A stretch of 64,000 nt of DNA from positions 124,001-188,000 of the forward strand of contig NZ_JAKMAJ010000005.1 of the NCBI RefSeq assembly GCF_022378355.1, read 5' to 3'. The translations under genes were made by a program, and so were the position numbers. This document shows, piece after piece, positions 18,525 through 29,683 of this stretch. The notes under the pieces are model-generated. The model was given only the letters and a program-made list of their open reading frames with translations. It made no database searches and was not told where the DNA came from. This stretch comes from Brenneria bubanii. GTDB lineage: Bacteria; Pseudomonadota; Gammaproteobacteria; Enterobacterales; Enterobacteriaceae. Within the stretch, counting starts at the first letter, position 1. The number at the start of each line of letters is the position of its first letter.

Positions 18525-19829
18525 TCAGGCCGTGGTTGCCATCGGGTTATTAGGATGCGTCGTCCAGTTGGCGTACTCGCCGCTCACCGTCTTGCCGGTG
18601 CGCAAATCCACTTCCCCCGGTTGCAGGCTGCGCATGGAAATACAGGCGTCGACCGGACAAATGGAAACGCACAGGTTGCAGCCCACGCACTCTTCTTCCT
18701 TCACTTCATAATGGCGTTCGCCATCTTTCATATTGGTGATGGCCTGGTGTGAGGTATCTTCACAGGCCAGATGGCAACGTCCGCATTTGATGCAGGTCGC
18801 CTGATCGATGACCGCTTTGTCGATGTGGTTCAGATTCAGGTAGCGCCAGTCGCTGACCGAGCCGACAGCCCGGCCGCGGAAATCCTCCAGCGTGCGATAG
18901 CCGCGCTCGTCCATAAAGTTGGACAAACCGCTAATCATGTCGCTCACAATCTGAAAACCCTGCACCATGACGGCGGTACAGACCTGCACCGTGCCGCAGC
19001 CCAGGGCGATAAACTCGGCGGCATCGCGCCAGGTGGATACGCCGCCAATACCGGAAATCGGTAATCCGCGCGTTTGTTCATCACGGGCGATTTCCGCCAC
19101 CATATTCAGAGCGATCGGCTTCACCGCCGGGCCGCAGTAGCCGCCGTGCGAACCCTTGCCTCCCGTGTTGGGCGTCATGGCCATCTGGTCCAGATCCACG
19201 CCTATCACCGAATTAATGGTATTAATCAACGAGACGGCGTCGGCGCCGCCTTGCCGCGCCGCACGCGCCGGATAGCGAATATCGGTGATATTCGGCGTCA
19301 GCTTGACGATCACCGGCAGGCTGCAATACTGCTTGCACCAACGGGTGACCATCTCGATATATTGCGGTACCTGCCCTACCGCGGCGCCCATGCCGCGCTC
19401 GCTCATACCGTGAGGGCAGCCGAAGTTCAGTTCGATGCCGTCCGCGCCGGTCTGCTCCACCAGCGGTAAAATGCTTTTCCAGGCATCCTCTTCGCAGGGC
19501 ACCATAATCGAGACGATCATCGCCCGATCAGGCCAGTTGCGCTTCACGCGCGCGATCTCTTCCAGATTGGTCTCCAGCGACCGGTCGGTAATCAACTCGA
19601 TATTGTTCAAACCGATAATGCGGCGATCGGTGGTGCGCAACGTGCCGTAGCGCGGCCCGTTAACGTTCACCACATGCGGGTCCTGCCCCAGCGTTTTCCA
19701 CACCACGCCGCCCCAACCTGCCTCGAATGCCCGCACGACGTTGTATTCCTTATCGGTGGGCGGGGCGGAAGCCAGCCAGAAAGGGTTAGGGCTTTTGATA
19801 CCTAAAAAGTTGCTGCTGATATCAGCCAT
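18525..19829 (-). CDS. preA: NAD-dependent dihydropyrimidine dehydrogenase subunit PreA
   Basis: A 434-residue FMN/Fe-S subunit. Residues 1-320 form a dihydroorotate-dehydrogenase-like TIM barrel (NPFWLASAPPTDKEYNVVRA, VSIMVPCEEDAW, GIELNFGCPHGMSERGMGAA, GYCGPAVKPIALNMV). The C-terminus holds two 4Fe-4S motifs, CIKCGRCHLACEDTS and CVGCNLCVSICPVDAC. PreA works with PreT to interconvert uracil/thymine and their 5,6-dihydro forms with NADH (known in E. coli). The start overlaps the preT stop by eight bases, so the two subunits are translationally coupled. Confidence 0.95.
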   Translation of the reverse strand: MADISSNFLGIKSPNPFWLASAPPTDKEYNVVRAFEAGWGGVVWKTLGQDPHVVNVNGPRYGTLRTTDRRIIGLNNIELITDRSLETNLEEIARVKRNWPDRAMIVSIMVPCEEDAWKSILPLVEQTGADGIELNFGCPHGMSERGMGAAVGQVPQYIEMVTRWCKQYCSLPVIVKLTPNITDIRYPARAARQGGADAVSLINTINSVIGVDLDQMAMTPNTGGKGSHGGYCGPAVKPIALNMVAEIARDEQTRGLPISGIGGVSTWRDAAEFIALGCGTVQVCTAVMVQGFQIVSDMISGLSNFMDERGYRTLEDFRGRAVGSVSDWRYLNLNHIDKAVIDQATCIKCGRCHLACEDTSHQAITNMKDGERHYEVKEEECVGCNLCVSICPVDACISMRSLQPGEVDLRTGKTVSGEYANWTTHPNNPMATTA

Positions 19830-21237
19830 GTGAATACTCCCCGGTGGTTGAAGGTTTATGATTGACGGATGAGCTGGCGAAAGGACGCAGCGCCGCGTCT
19901 ATCGATGCCGCCGCCGCTTTACCCTGTCGCACCGCGTCTACCGTCAAGTCCAGCCCATCGGCGCAGCAGTCCCCGCCGGCCCAGACGCCGGGCAGCGACG
20001 TGCGGCCTTCTTCATCCGCGGCGATTCGTCCGCCTTTCAGCGCGATCGCGCTCTGCGTCGTGCTGGCGTCATAGGTCTGGCCAATGGCCTTCAGCACCAT
20101 ATCGGCCGCTAAGGTGAAGGTTTCGCCGGTCGCAACCAGCGCCCCTTCCTGCGGTTGCATCACCACGAACGACACGCCGGTGACGCGATTGCCGTCGCCG
20201 TGAATGGCCTGAGGCGCCGACCAGTAGCGCAAAACGACGCCGTTGGTTTTCGCCCATTCCTGCTCATGCCCCGACGCCTTCATATCCGCCTCGCCGCGGC
20301 GATACACCATGGTGACTTCACGCGCGCCCAGTTTTTTGGCCTGCACCGCGGCGTCAACCGCCGTCATGCCGCCGCCGATCACCACCACATTGCGGCCGAT
20401 CGCCACCTCGGACGGATGTGCGGCCTGACGTAATTCAGCAATAAAATCGACCGCTTCACGAATTCCTTCCCGCGCCGCATATTCAATACCCAACGCATTG
20501 ACGCCGGCTAATCCCATGCCGAGGAAAACGGCGTCGTAATCAGAGCGCAGCTTATCCAGCGAAATATCACGCCCCAGCCGTTGGTTAAGACGAAGCTCAA
20601 TGCCGCCAATCGACAGCAGCCAGGCGATTTCCCGCTGCGCGAAATCATCGGTCGTTTTGTAGGTCGCCAGGCCGTATTCATTCAGGCCGCCCGGTTTTTC
20701 CCTGGCGTCGAACACCACCACATGATGTCCGCACTGCGCCAGACGATGCGCCGCCGTTAACCCTGCCGGGCCGGCGCCCACGACCGCCACCTTTTTGCCG
20801 GTCGACGTCGCGCGGGTAAATAGCGGCTGCCCCGGATTGGAGAGATAGGCATCGGTGGCATAACGCTGGAGCAGGCCGATCTGTACCGGCTTGCCGTCCT
20901 GTTGATTACGGACGCAGGCCTGTTCGCACAAGGTTTCGGTTGGGCAAACTCTGGCGCACATTCCGCCCAGCACGTTTTCGCTCAGAATCGCTTCGGCCGC
21001 ACCGCGCACGTTTTCCTGCGCAATCCGATGAATAAAACTCGGCACGTTGATATCCGCCGGACATGAGCGGGTACAGGGGGCGTCGTAGCAGTAGTAGCAA
21101 CGTTCCGCCTCGATTACCGCCTGAATTTTGCCAAGCGGAACGGCGCTGTCGCTGAAGTTACCCGCGTACTGCGCATCGCTCAGCCGTCCGGCCTGAATGC
21201 CCGACGCATCGACGCCGAGTGGTAATGAGGTTTTCAT
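19822..21237 (-). CDS. preT: NAD-dependent dihydropyrimidine dehydrogenase subunit PreT
   Basis: A 471-residue flavoprotein partner of PreA, related to the small subunit of glutamate synthase. The N-terminus carries cysteine clusters for two Fe-S centres (CYYCYDAPCTRSCPADINVP and GGMCARVCPTETLCEQAC). Two dinucleotide folds follow: VAVVGAGPAGLTAAHRLA (FAD) and VVVIGGGMTAVDAAVQAKKL (NAD(P)H). GGD near the C-terminus (VWAGGDCCADG) is the usual flavin site. It is the first gene of the catabolic unit; a RutR-box-like palindrome is centred about 173 bases upstream. The ATG at 21237 follows a GGAG-type site. Confidence 0.94.
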   Translation of the reverse strand: MKTSLPLGVDASGIQAGRLSDAQYAGNFSDSAVPLGKIQAVIEAERCYYCYDAPCTRSCPADINVPSFIHRIAQENVRGAAEAILSENVLGGMCARVCPTETLCEQACVRNQQDGKPVQIGLLQRYATDAYLSNPGQPLFTRATSTGKKVAVVGAGPAGLTAAHRLAQCGHHVVVFDAREKPGGLNEYGLATYKTTDDFAQREIAWLLSIGGIELRLNQRLGRDISLDKLRSDYDAVFLGMGLAGVNALGIEYAAREGIREAVDFIAELRQAAHPSEVAIGRNVVVIGGGMTAVDAAVQAKKLGAREVTMVYRRGEADMKASGHEQEWAKTNGVVLRYWSAPQAIHGDGNRVTGVSFVVMQPQEGALVATGETFTLAADMVLKAIGQTYDASTTQSAIALKGGRIAADEEGRTSLPGVWAGGDCCADGLDLTVDAVRQGKAAAASIDAALRPFASSSVNHKPSTTGEYSHG

Positions 21238-21402
21238 TTGGCACGCTCCTCTGGCCGGTTAATATCAGGGTCACGAGGGCAAAGCATCGGCGACCTGCTC
21301 GACCGCCGGCCCGTATCGCCTTGCTTTCGATGGCTCATAGTGGTTCTCCCGCTAACGTCGAATGAAGGAAAAGTCCGGTGGCGCCACACCTTTCAAATAA
21401 TC

Positions 21403-21418
21403 CTGACCAAATGGTTAA
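21403..21418. promoter_or_regulatory. RutR-box-like palindrome upstream of preT
   Basis: CTGACCAAATGGTTAA matches the E. coli RutR consensus TTGACCAnnTGGTCAA at all but two of its fixed positions. The neighbouring TetR gene encodes a RutR-like protein. A likely operator controlling the preT-preA-hydA-amidohydrolase unit, which in RutR systems would be relieved by uracil or thymine. Confidence 0.6.
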
Positions 21419-21535
21419 GTTTTCCAATCTAACCATGCGATTTATGTGCCATTTACGCATAAATAATTAATTTGAATTAAAGCAATAAGTTAAAAACAAC
21501 ACGCCAGAGCCATAAGAACAAACTTTGACCAGTAG

Positions 21536-21783
21536 AGGTGCAAGTCAGGCTATTGGCTTCATGCGTTGCGCTATTTTTGTGCTGATGGGACGGCCTGGAT
21601 GACTGTCTCCGCCGGACTGGGAAAATAAATGCAGGGGCTGGATTTCGCTCAGCGCGGCTGAGTGTATTTATCGAGAGCAAAAGCGGCGAAGCGGCGTTCA
21701 TCCATGATGAAAACGGCTATTGGGAACAGCGATTGGCAATAGTGCGTGACACCCTTTCCATATTGCCGAAACGGTGGCGTTAA
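21536..21783 (+). pseudogene. Frameshifted C-terminal gene relic, unidentified
   Basis: Two plus-strand frames join into one plausible protein tail. Frame one (from 21536) reads SGYWLHALRYFCADGTAWMT then VSAGLGK and stops at 21628; frame two takes over at the GGGAAAATAAAT stretch (21619) with INAGAGFRSARLSVFIESKS, GEAAFIHDENGYWEQRLAIV and RDTLSILPKRWR before TAA at 21781. A single-base slip in the A-run explains the break. No start is visible, and a stop lies just upstream. I do not recognise the family. It lies on the strand opposite to the pyrimidine island, between preT and its regulator. Confidence 0.5.
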
Positions 21784-21866
21784 CATGTAGCGTTTAGCTG
21801 CAGCGGCGCGAAACAGGTTATCGAGTATTACGCATCCCGCCGTCGGCTCTTGTGTCCCGGCGGCCG

Positions 21867-22523
21867 CTACGCCGCCATCTCCCCCCTATCCAGCCCGCAC
21901 ATCCTGAACACGCTGGTCAAGACATGCTCGATCGCGCGCTGACGAACGCCCGGCGCGCCGGCGTCTTCGCCAAGCACGGCGGCGATCTGGATATCAAAAT
22001 CCGCATAGGTTTGCGTGATTGCCCAGATAGAGAAAAAGAAGTGTTTACTGTCCAGCGGCAGCAGCATCCCTTGTTCGATCCAGCCATCAACCACCGCGGC
22101 CTTGTCCGCGACCAGATCGTGTAGCTGTGTTTTCAATACGTCATGCACCATCGGCGCGCCTTGCAGCAGTTCATTGGCAAACAGCTTGGAAGCGTAAGGA
22201 CGTTCAAAGGTTAATACCATCTTCTGCCGCACATATTGTTCGATGACGGTACGCGGGTCGGCCTGCGGCCGGAAATGCTCCAGCGGCGACAACCAGTCAT
22301 ACAGGATGCCGTCCAGAACGCGCAGATACAGATTCTGCTTGTTACCGAAATAGTAGTGAAGGTTGGGCTTCGGCAGATTGGCCTCTTCCGCGATCTGCGC
22401 CATCGTGGCGCCTTTGAAGCCGAAACGGGCAAATACATGCTCTGCGGCCAGCAAAATCGCAGCTTCATTATCAAGCCGGATACGGCCTTTTGCCGACTCA
22501 TCGGTTTGCACGTTTTTTAGCAT
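21867..22523 (-). CDS. TetR-family regulator, RutR-like
   Basis: A 218-residue repressor with an N-terminal TetR helix-turn-helix (AAEHVFARFGFKGATMAQIA, EEANLPKPNLHYYFGNKQNL) and a C-terminal ligand domain much like E. coli RutR: LANELLQGAPMVHDVLKTQL, GWIEQGMLLPLDSKHFFF and SIWAITQTYADFDIQI. RutR binds uracil/thymine and controls pyrimidine catabolism. It lies between the transporter genes and preT, on the same strand as both. Probable local sensor of pyrimidines. The organism could also carry a true rutR elsewhere. Confidence 0.85.
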   Translation of the reverse strand: MLKNVQTDESAKGRIRLDNEAAILLAAEHVFARFGFKGATMAQIAEEANLPKPNLHYYFGNKQNLYLRVLDGILYDWLSPLEHFRPQADPRTVIEQYVRQKMVLTFERPYASKLFANELLQGAPMVHDVLKTQLHDLVADKAAVVDGWIEQGMLLPLDSKHFFFSIWAITQTYADFDIQIAAVLGEDAGAPGVRQRAIEHVLTSVFRMCGLDRGEMAA

Positions 22524-22734
22524 TCATTACTACCTCATTTATACTGTTTGCGAACGCGGTTCAACACGCTTCAGACATGGTGTCCGCTTTGACGCCGGCT
22601 TTCGCCGCTTCCCTGTGGCTGATCCTGAAAGCGCCTTGCGAATCAGCCCTTTTACGCCAGAGAAGAGATCCTCTGCCTCTTTTTGTGCCTTTCCGCTGGC
22701 GTATCAAGGGCCGAGCAATAATGACGCTTACGCC

Positions 22735-23748
22735 CTATTTAGCCGCCGCTTGCCACACCACATGGGTCATGGCGCCGTCGCCGGGGTCTTTTTTAATCAC
22801 CGAGGCGCTGCCGCCGCTCAGCAACACATCCACAGTACGACGATAGGCGGCGGGATCGAGATAACCCATTTTCGGCGTATTGGCGTTGGTAATCAGCTTG
22901 GCGACATTCTCCATCTGCCGCTGCTGTACTTCCACCGTTGCGGAGCCGGATGAATCCTCGTTCACCACAATCTCCGCGGCTTCAGCCGGATGATTTACCG
23001 CCTCATTCCAGCCTTTGTAGGTCGCCTGCAGGAACTTCGCCATTTTAGCGACAAAAGCCGGATCTTTCAGGCTGGACTCCAGCACATACAGCCCGTCTTC
23101 CAGCGTCGAAACGCCCTGGTCCTCATACGGGAAGGAGATCAGGTCATCCGCTTTCATGCCGGCGTCAATCAGTTGCCAGTATTCGTTGTAGTTCATGGCG
23201 GAAATACAGGCGGCCTGGTTCTGTAATAACGGATCGACATTAAAGCCTTGCTTCAGCACTTTGATATCGGTATCCGGTTTATAACCCAATTTATGCATCC
23301 AGTTGAAGAAAGGGTATTCATTTCCGCCAAACCAGACGCCCAGCGTTTTTCCTTTCAAGTCCGCCGGGGTGGCAATGCCGGTCGATTTGCGGCAGGTCAG
23401 CATCATGCCCGAACGATCGAATATCTGCGCGATATTCACCAACGGCACGCCCGACTCGCGCGCGGCCAGCGCGTCGGGCATCCAGTTAACGATGACGTCA
23501 GCCGACTTGCCGGCAATCACCTGCACCGGAGAGATATCGGTTCCACCCGGTTTGATGGTGACGTCCAGACCGGCATCTTTGTAATAGCCCTTGGCCTGTG
23601 CTACGTAGTAGCCGGCAAACTGAGCCTGAGGCAACCATTTAAGCTGAAGCGTGACTTTCTCGGCGGCATAGGCGCCTGCGGTCAGTGACAATGCCAGCGT
23701 CGTGGCGGCCACGATAAGGCACTTGCGAAAGGCGGAACGATCTCTCAT
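22735..23748 (-). CDS. ABC transporter substrate-binding protein, NMT1/THI5-like
   Basis: A 337-residue periplasmic binding protein with a signal peptide (VAATTLALSLTAGAYA, cleavage near AEK). It belongs to the NMT1/THI5/ThiY fold that binds pyrimidine or other small heterocyclic ligands: LQLKWLPQAQFAGYYVAQAK, GGTDISPVQVIAGKSADVIV, GKTLGVWFGGNEYPFFNWM. It is encoded with two permeases and an ATPase inside the pyrimidine island, so uracil, thymine, dihydropyrimidine or a hydantoin are the likely ligands; the family alone would also allow thiamine precursors. A 125-base gap separates it from the permease upstream of it. Confidence 0.85.
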   Translation of the reverse strand: MRDRSAFRKCLIVAATTLALSLTAGAYAAEKVTLQLKWLPQAQFAGYYVAQAKGYYKDAGLDVTIKPGGTDISPVQVIAGKSADVIVNWMPDALAARESGVPLVNIAQIFDRSGMMLTCRKSTGIATPADLKGKTLGVWFGGNEYPFFNWMHKLGYKPDTDIKVLKQGFNVDPLLQNQAACISAMNYNEYWQLIDAGMKADDLISFPYEDQGVSTLEDGLYVLESSLKDPAFVAKMAKFLQATYKGWNEAVNHPAEAAEIVVNEDSSGSATVEVQQRQMENVAKLITNANTPKMGYLDPAAYRRTVDVLLSGGSASVIKKDPGDGAMTHVVWQAAAK

Positions 23749-23873
23749 ATGAGTATCCTCGGGTTAGGGTGGAACACAACATTTTCTTAACAACGCCATA
23801 GCGTCAACAACGGCTTTTTTGACAACTACGCTTTCTGATAACGATCATTGCTCACGACTGACAATCAGCGGCG

Positions 23874-24980
23874 CTACGACTCGCCCCGCACCGAGGGATG
23901 CCAGAAATTGACTTTTCTTTCCAGCCAGACCAACAGCGCATAAAACAGCGAGCCCACCACGGAAGCGACCACAATCGCCGCCCACACGGTGGGCATATGC
24001 ATACGGGCCGCTTCGGTTGAGATACGGAAACCCAGCCCCGCCGTGGGAGAACCGAAGTATTCGGCGACAATCGCGCTGATCATCGCCAGCGTGGCGTTGA
24101 CCTTCAGCGCGCCGAAAATAAAGGGTAACGCCGCCGGTAAACGCAACGCCTTCAGGGTAGTGCGCGGTGCGGCGGCATAGCAGTACATCAGTTCCCGCTC
24201 CAGTTTGCTGGAAGCCTGCAGACCGGCCAGCGTGCTGACCAGCGCGGGAAAGAACGTAACCAGTACAATCACCGCCGCTTTGGAAGGCCAGTCGAAACCA
24301 AACCACATCACCGCAATCGGCGCTACGCCCACCAGCGGAATGGTGCTGGTCAGATTGGCCAGGGGCAGCAAACCGCGTTGCAGAAAAGGCAGCCTATCGA
24401 TCAGAACACCCACCGCAATGCCCATGCCGCTGCCCAGCAGGTAGCCGACCAACACCGATTTCAACACCGTTTGCACAACATCGCCCGTCAACAGCCCGGC
24501 GTTGCCATACAGCGCGTGAACAATATCAACCGGCGCCGGCAGCAATACCTGAGGCACTGCCAATACCGTAACCAGCAGTTGCCAGAAATAGATCACCCAG
24601 ACGCCAAATAACGCGGCGACCGAGCCGGCCGGCAGCGCGTTACCGCTACTGTTCGCCAGACGCTGCACGCTATGGCACGCCAGCAGCGCCAATGCCGATA
24701 CCGCCAACCAGTACACGGCATCGGGCTGCGCCATGACAGCCGGTTGGGTCAGCATCCCGGCCGCCGCAATAATCAGCGCAATCGCCAACATCGGGATCCA
24801 GCGCGATGAAGGGGGATACAGCGCCAGCAACGCGGCGCCCAGCAGCAGCAGTTCAATAACCCAAAGCGGCGTTATGCCGGTTTCCGTCACGCCATTGGGG
24901 ATCAATTGCCCCAGCCCCATCAGCGTGACGATCAACGCGACGACAAGCCCGACGCCGCCGGTAACAGATTTACGCATCAT
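23874..24980 (-). CDS. ABC transporter permease (pyrimidine uptake candidate)
   Basis: A 368-residue inner-membrane permease of the SsuC/TauC/ThiX type. The C-terminal 230 residues are the BPD_transp_1 domain with the EAA loop (YAAAPRTTLKALRLPAALPF) that meets the ATPase. The first 110 residues add about four extra hydrophobic segments, longer than a typical 250-residue SsuC-like permease. Its start overlaps the previous permease's stop by four bases (ATGA), so it is translated together with it. Confidence 0.87.
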   Translation of the reverse strand: MMRKSVTGGVGLVVALIVTLMGLGQLIPNGVTETGITPLWVIELLLLGAALLALYPPSSRWIPMLAIALIIAAAGMLTQPAVMAQPDAVYWLAVSALALLACHSVQRLANSSGNALPAGSVAALFGVWVIYFWQLLVTVLAVPQVLLPAPVDIVHALYGNAGLLTGDVVQTVLKSVLVGYLLGSGMGIAVGVLIDRLPFLQRGLLPLANLTSTIPLVGVAPIAVMWFGFDWPSKAAVIVLVTFFPALVSTLAGLQASSKLERELMYCYAAAPRTTLKALRLPAALPFIFGALKVNATLAMISAIVAEYFGSPTAGLGFRISTEAARMHMPTVWAAIVVASVVGSLFYALLVWLERKVNFWHPSVRGES

Positions 24981-25852
24981 TGACCTCCCTTACGACGCGA
25001 CATGACGGCGTATTCCGCCAGGCTGACCAGGGCGGTCAGAAACAGCCCCAGTAAAGAGGCCATCACCAGGGCAGACCAAATCTGAATGGTGTTGCCGTAA
25101 TAAGAGCCGGTCAGCAGACGGGCGCCCAAACCGGCCTGCGCGCCGGTCGGCAGCTCCGCCACCATGGTGCCGACCAGACCGCTGGCGATCGCCACGCGGA
25201 ATGCCGGGAACAGATACGGCAAAGCGGAAGGCAAGCGCACCATCCAGAAGGTATCGATGCGGCTGGCGGCATAGGTATGAACCAGTTCCATTTCCAGCTT
25301 CTGCGGCGAACGCAGCCCTTGAACGGTGGCGATGGTGACCGGAAAGAAGCAGAGATACATGGCGATCGTGGCCTTTGGCAGCAGGCCGGTGATCCCCAGG
25401 CTACCGAGAATAATCAGCACAATCGGCGCAATCGCCAGCACCGGCACGGTCTGCGATGCCACAATCCACGGCAATAGCGCTTTATCCAGCGAACGGGAAT
25501 GCACGATGCAAATAGCCAGCGCCAGCCCAAGCACTACGCCCATCACAAATCCGGTCAGAGCGGCGCTGGCCGTGACCCAGGTATGCAACAGCAGATTCCG
25601 CGGCGACGTCACCGGCCATTTCGTCAGGCTGGCCCAGGTGTCGGCCAGAATCTGATGCGGCGCAGGCAACACCGGACGCCTCATGTTCAGCGTGGTGCTC
25701 ACCAATTCGCGCCAGCCCCAATCGCCGGGGAGGCTGCGTTCAATCGCCCCCGGCGCGTTGAGGGCAATCGCCAGCAAATACCAGCACGCCAGCGCCGCGG
25801 CGATAATCACGGCGACCGGGAAAACCCGGTAACGTAAAGCGTCAATGTTCAT
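24977..25852 (-). CDS. ABC transporter permease (pyrimidine uptake candidate)
   Basis: A 291-residue inner-membrane permease with a single BPD_transp_1 domain; the EAA loop reads VHTYAASRIDTFWMVRLPSA. It overlaps the upstream ATPase gene by eleven bases and the downstream permease by four, giving a compact ATPase-permease-permease-binding protein order. Two different permeases suggest a heterodimeric membrane channel. Confidence 0.87.
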   Translation of the reverse strand: MNIDALRYRVFPVAVIIAAALACWYLLAIALNAPGAIERSLPGDWGWRELVSTTLNMRRPVLPAPHQILADTWASLTKWPVTSPRNLLLHTWVTASAALTGFVMGVVLGLALAICIVHSRSLDKALLPWIVASQTVPVLAIAPIVLIILGSLGITGLLPKATIAMYLCFFPVTIATVQGLRSPQKLEMELVHTYAASRIDTFWMVRLPSALPYLFPAFRVAIASGLVGTMVAELPTGAQAGLGARLLTGSYYGNTIQIWSALVMASLLGLFLTALVSLAEYAVMSRRKGGQ

Positions 25853-26681
25853 GGTGTCCCTCGATTAGCGCTTCCCGCACTTCCTGAGCCAGACGAATAA
25901 ATTCCGGTGAATCACGCATAGACAGATCCCGCTCATGGGGCAAGGGCGAGTCGATGATTTTGACAATGCGCCCCGGACGCGGCGACATAATGACGATGCG
26001 GGTAGATAAATAGACCGCTTCGGAAATGGAGTGGGTGACGAAAACCATGGTGCGCTGCTCGTTGAACCAGAGTTGCTGCAGCTGCTGATTGAGGTTATCG
26101 CGAGTCAGCTCATCCAGCGCGCCGAAGGGCTCGTCCATCATCAGAATTTTAGGTTCGAATCCCAACGCCCGTGCAATAGACGCACGCTGCTGCATCCCGC
26201 CGGATAGCTGCCACGGATACTTTTTCTCAAACCCGCTCAGACCGACTCGCGACAGCTGTTCACGCGCAATCTCTTCGCAACGGGCCGGCAATGCGCCCTG
26301 AATCTGCAGCGGCAGCATAACGTTCGCCAACACGCTACGCCACGGCAGCAAAACCGGAGCCTGAAAAACGTATCCGTATGCACGCGCCTGCCGGGCTTCG
26401 GAAGGCGTCATGTCATTAACCAGCACCTCGCCGGAGGTGATAGGCTCCAGATCGGCAATGACCCTCAACAAGGTGGTTTTGCCGCAGCCGGAAGGCCCGA
26501 TGAAGGACACAAACTCTCCCTGGCGGATGGTCAGATTAATATCCTTCAGCGCGTGAACCGGCTTATCGGCCGCCGGATAAATCACATTGGCGCCATGCAC
26601 GACGATTGCCGGTCTGGTCATACTCGGGGCCGATGTCGTCGTTATGAGTGATGGCTCATTTGCATACATTGGTTGGCTCAT
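25842..26681 (-). CDS. ABC transporter ATP-binding protein (pyrimidine uptake candidate)
   Basis: A 279-residue ATPase of the SsuB/TauB/ThiZ type. Walker A is GPSGCGKTTLLR, signature LSGGMQQRASIARAL, Walker B ILMMDEPFGALD, and H-loop FVTHSISEA. I chose the ATG at 26681 (MSQPMYANEPS) because AGGA lies eight bases upstream; the frame is open to 26756. First gene of the transporter operon; a partial RutR-like palindrome is centred 33 bases before its start. Confidence 0.88.
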   Translation of the reverse strand: MSQPMYANEPSLITTTSAPSMTRPAIVVHGANVIYPAADKPVHALKDINLTIRQGEFVSFIGPSGCGKTTLLRVIADLEPITSGEVLVNDMTPSEARQARAYGYVFQAPVLLPWRSVLANVMLPLQIQGALPARCEEIAREQLSRVGLSGFEKKYPWQLSGGMQQRASIARALGFEPKILMMDEPFGALDELTRDNLNQQLQQLWFNEQRTMVFVTHSISEAVYLSTRIVIMSPRPGRIVKIIDSPLPHERDLSMRDSPEFIRLAQEVREALIEGHHEH

Positions 26682-26707
26682 ACCGATTGTCCTATAGTGG
26701 CAATTTC

Positions 26708-26721
26708 TGACTGTTTGGTTA
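26708..26721. promoter_or_regulatory. Second, weaker RutR-box-like site upstream of the transporter
   Basis: TGACTGTTTGGTTA resembles the core TGACCAnnTGGTCA with three mismatches and lies in the leader or promoter of the ABC transporter operon. Together with the better site at 21403 it suggests shared control of uptake and catabolism. Confidence 0.4.
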
Positions 26722-26756
26722 GGTTTCTGCTTAAACGGATGCCATTTCCATGCCAA

Positions 26757-27155
26757 CGTTCAGTTTTCCGCTAACCTTACGAATAACAGGGGAATAAACC
26801 TTCGGCTTTTGAAGAAAAAAACATAATTGGTGCAAATAACCGCTTTTTTGCCTCCATTTAGCGCATTTTCCATACATAAAACCTATGTTTTGTTTTAATG
26901 CGCAGGGTGTTGCCAGAGGGAAGAGATAAACCTGTTGGATTGACGTCGTTTTCGGGGCCGGGGAAAATTCCAGAAATGGTTATATTGATCGGCAAAGCAT
27001 CTTTCGTATGCTAAATGCCGCGATGCCTATATCCTGCCAGCGCGCGCGACATCGGGGGCTTAAACGCCGGCCCCCGACGAAAACCGGCTAGCGGTTGAAT
27101 TGCGCGTGACAAACTTAGCTGTCGCCCATCGATGGCGTTGCAGCGCACGCCGGGT
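26757..27155. other. Intergenic region between transporter ATPase and aminotransferase
   Basis: About 400 bases with no supported gene. It is A/T-rich near 26800-26900 and should hold the promoter of the transporter operon reading leftward and the 3' end of the aminotransferase unit. No clear terminator hairpin with a U-run was found. Confidence 0.4.
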
Positions 27156-29542
<2,387 letters not shown>

Positions 29543-29622
29543 TTTACCCTGATTACCGGCCCGGAGAACCCGCTTCAGGGATGAGGCAGATAACCGTCGG
29601 CGCTCGCCGTCCTGATGGCTGG

Positions 29623-29652
29623 TAAAAAAGCATCCCCGCCGACGCGGGGATG
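29623..29652 (-). terminator. Terminator of the acid phosphatase gene
   Basis: CATCCCCGC/GCGGGGATG gives a perfect nine-base stem, followed on the minus strand by GCTTTTTTACC. It lies 32 bases after the phosphatase stop and may also end the convergent ydfG-like transcript. Confidence 0.8.
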
Positions 29653-29683
29653 ACACGCATCTGTCCCGTCAGGAAAATACCGC

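Noticed and set aside
21477-21701. 74-codon minus-strand frame near preT
   Set aside because: Shadow of the plus-strand gene relic; no ribosome site or domain.
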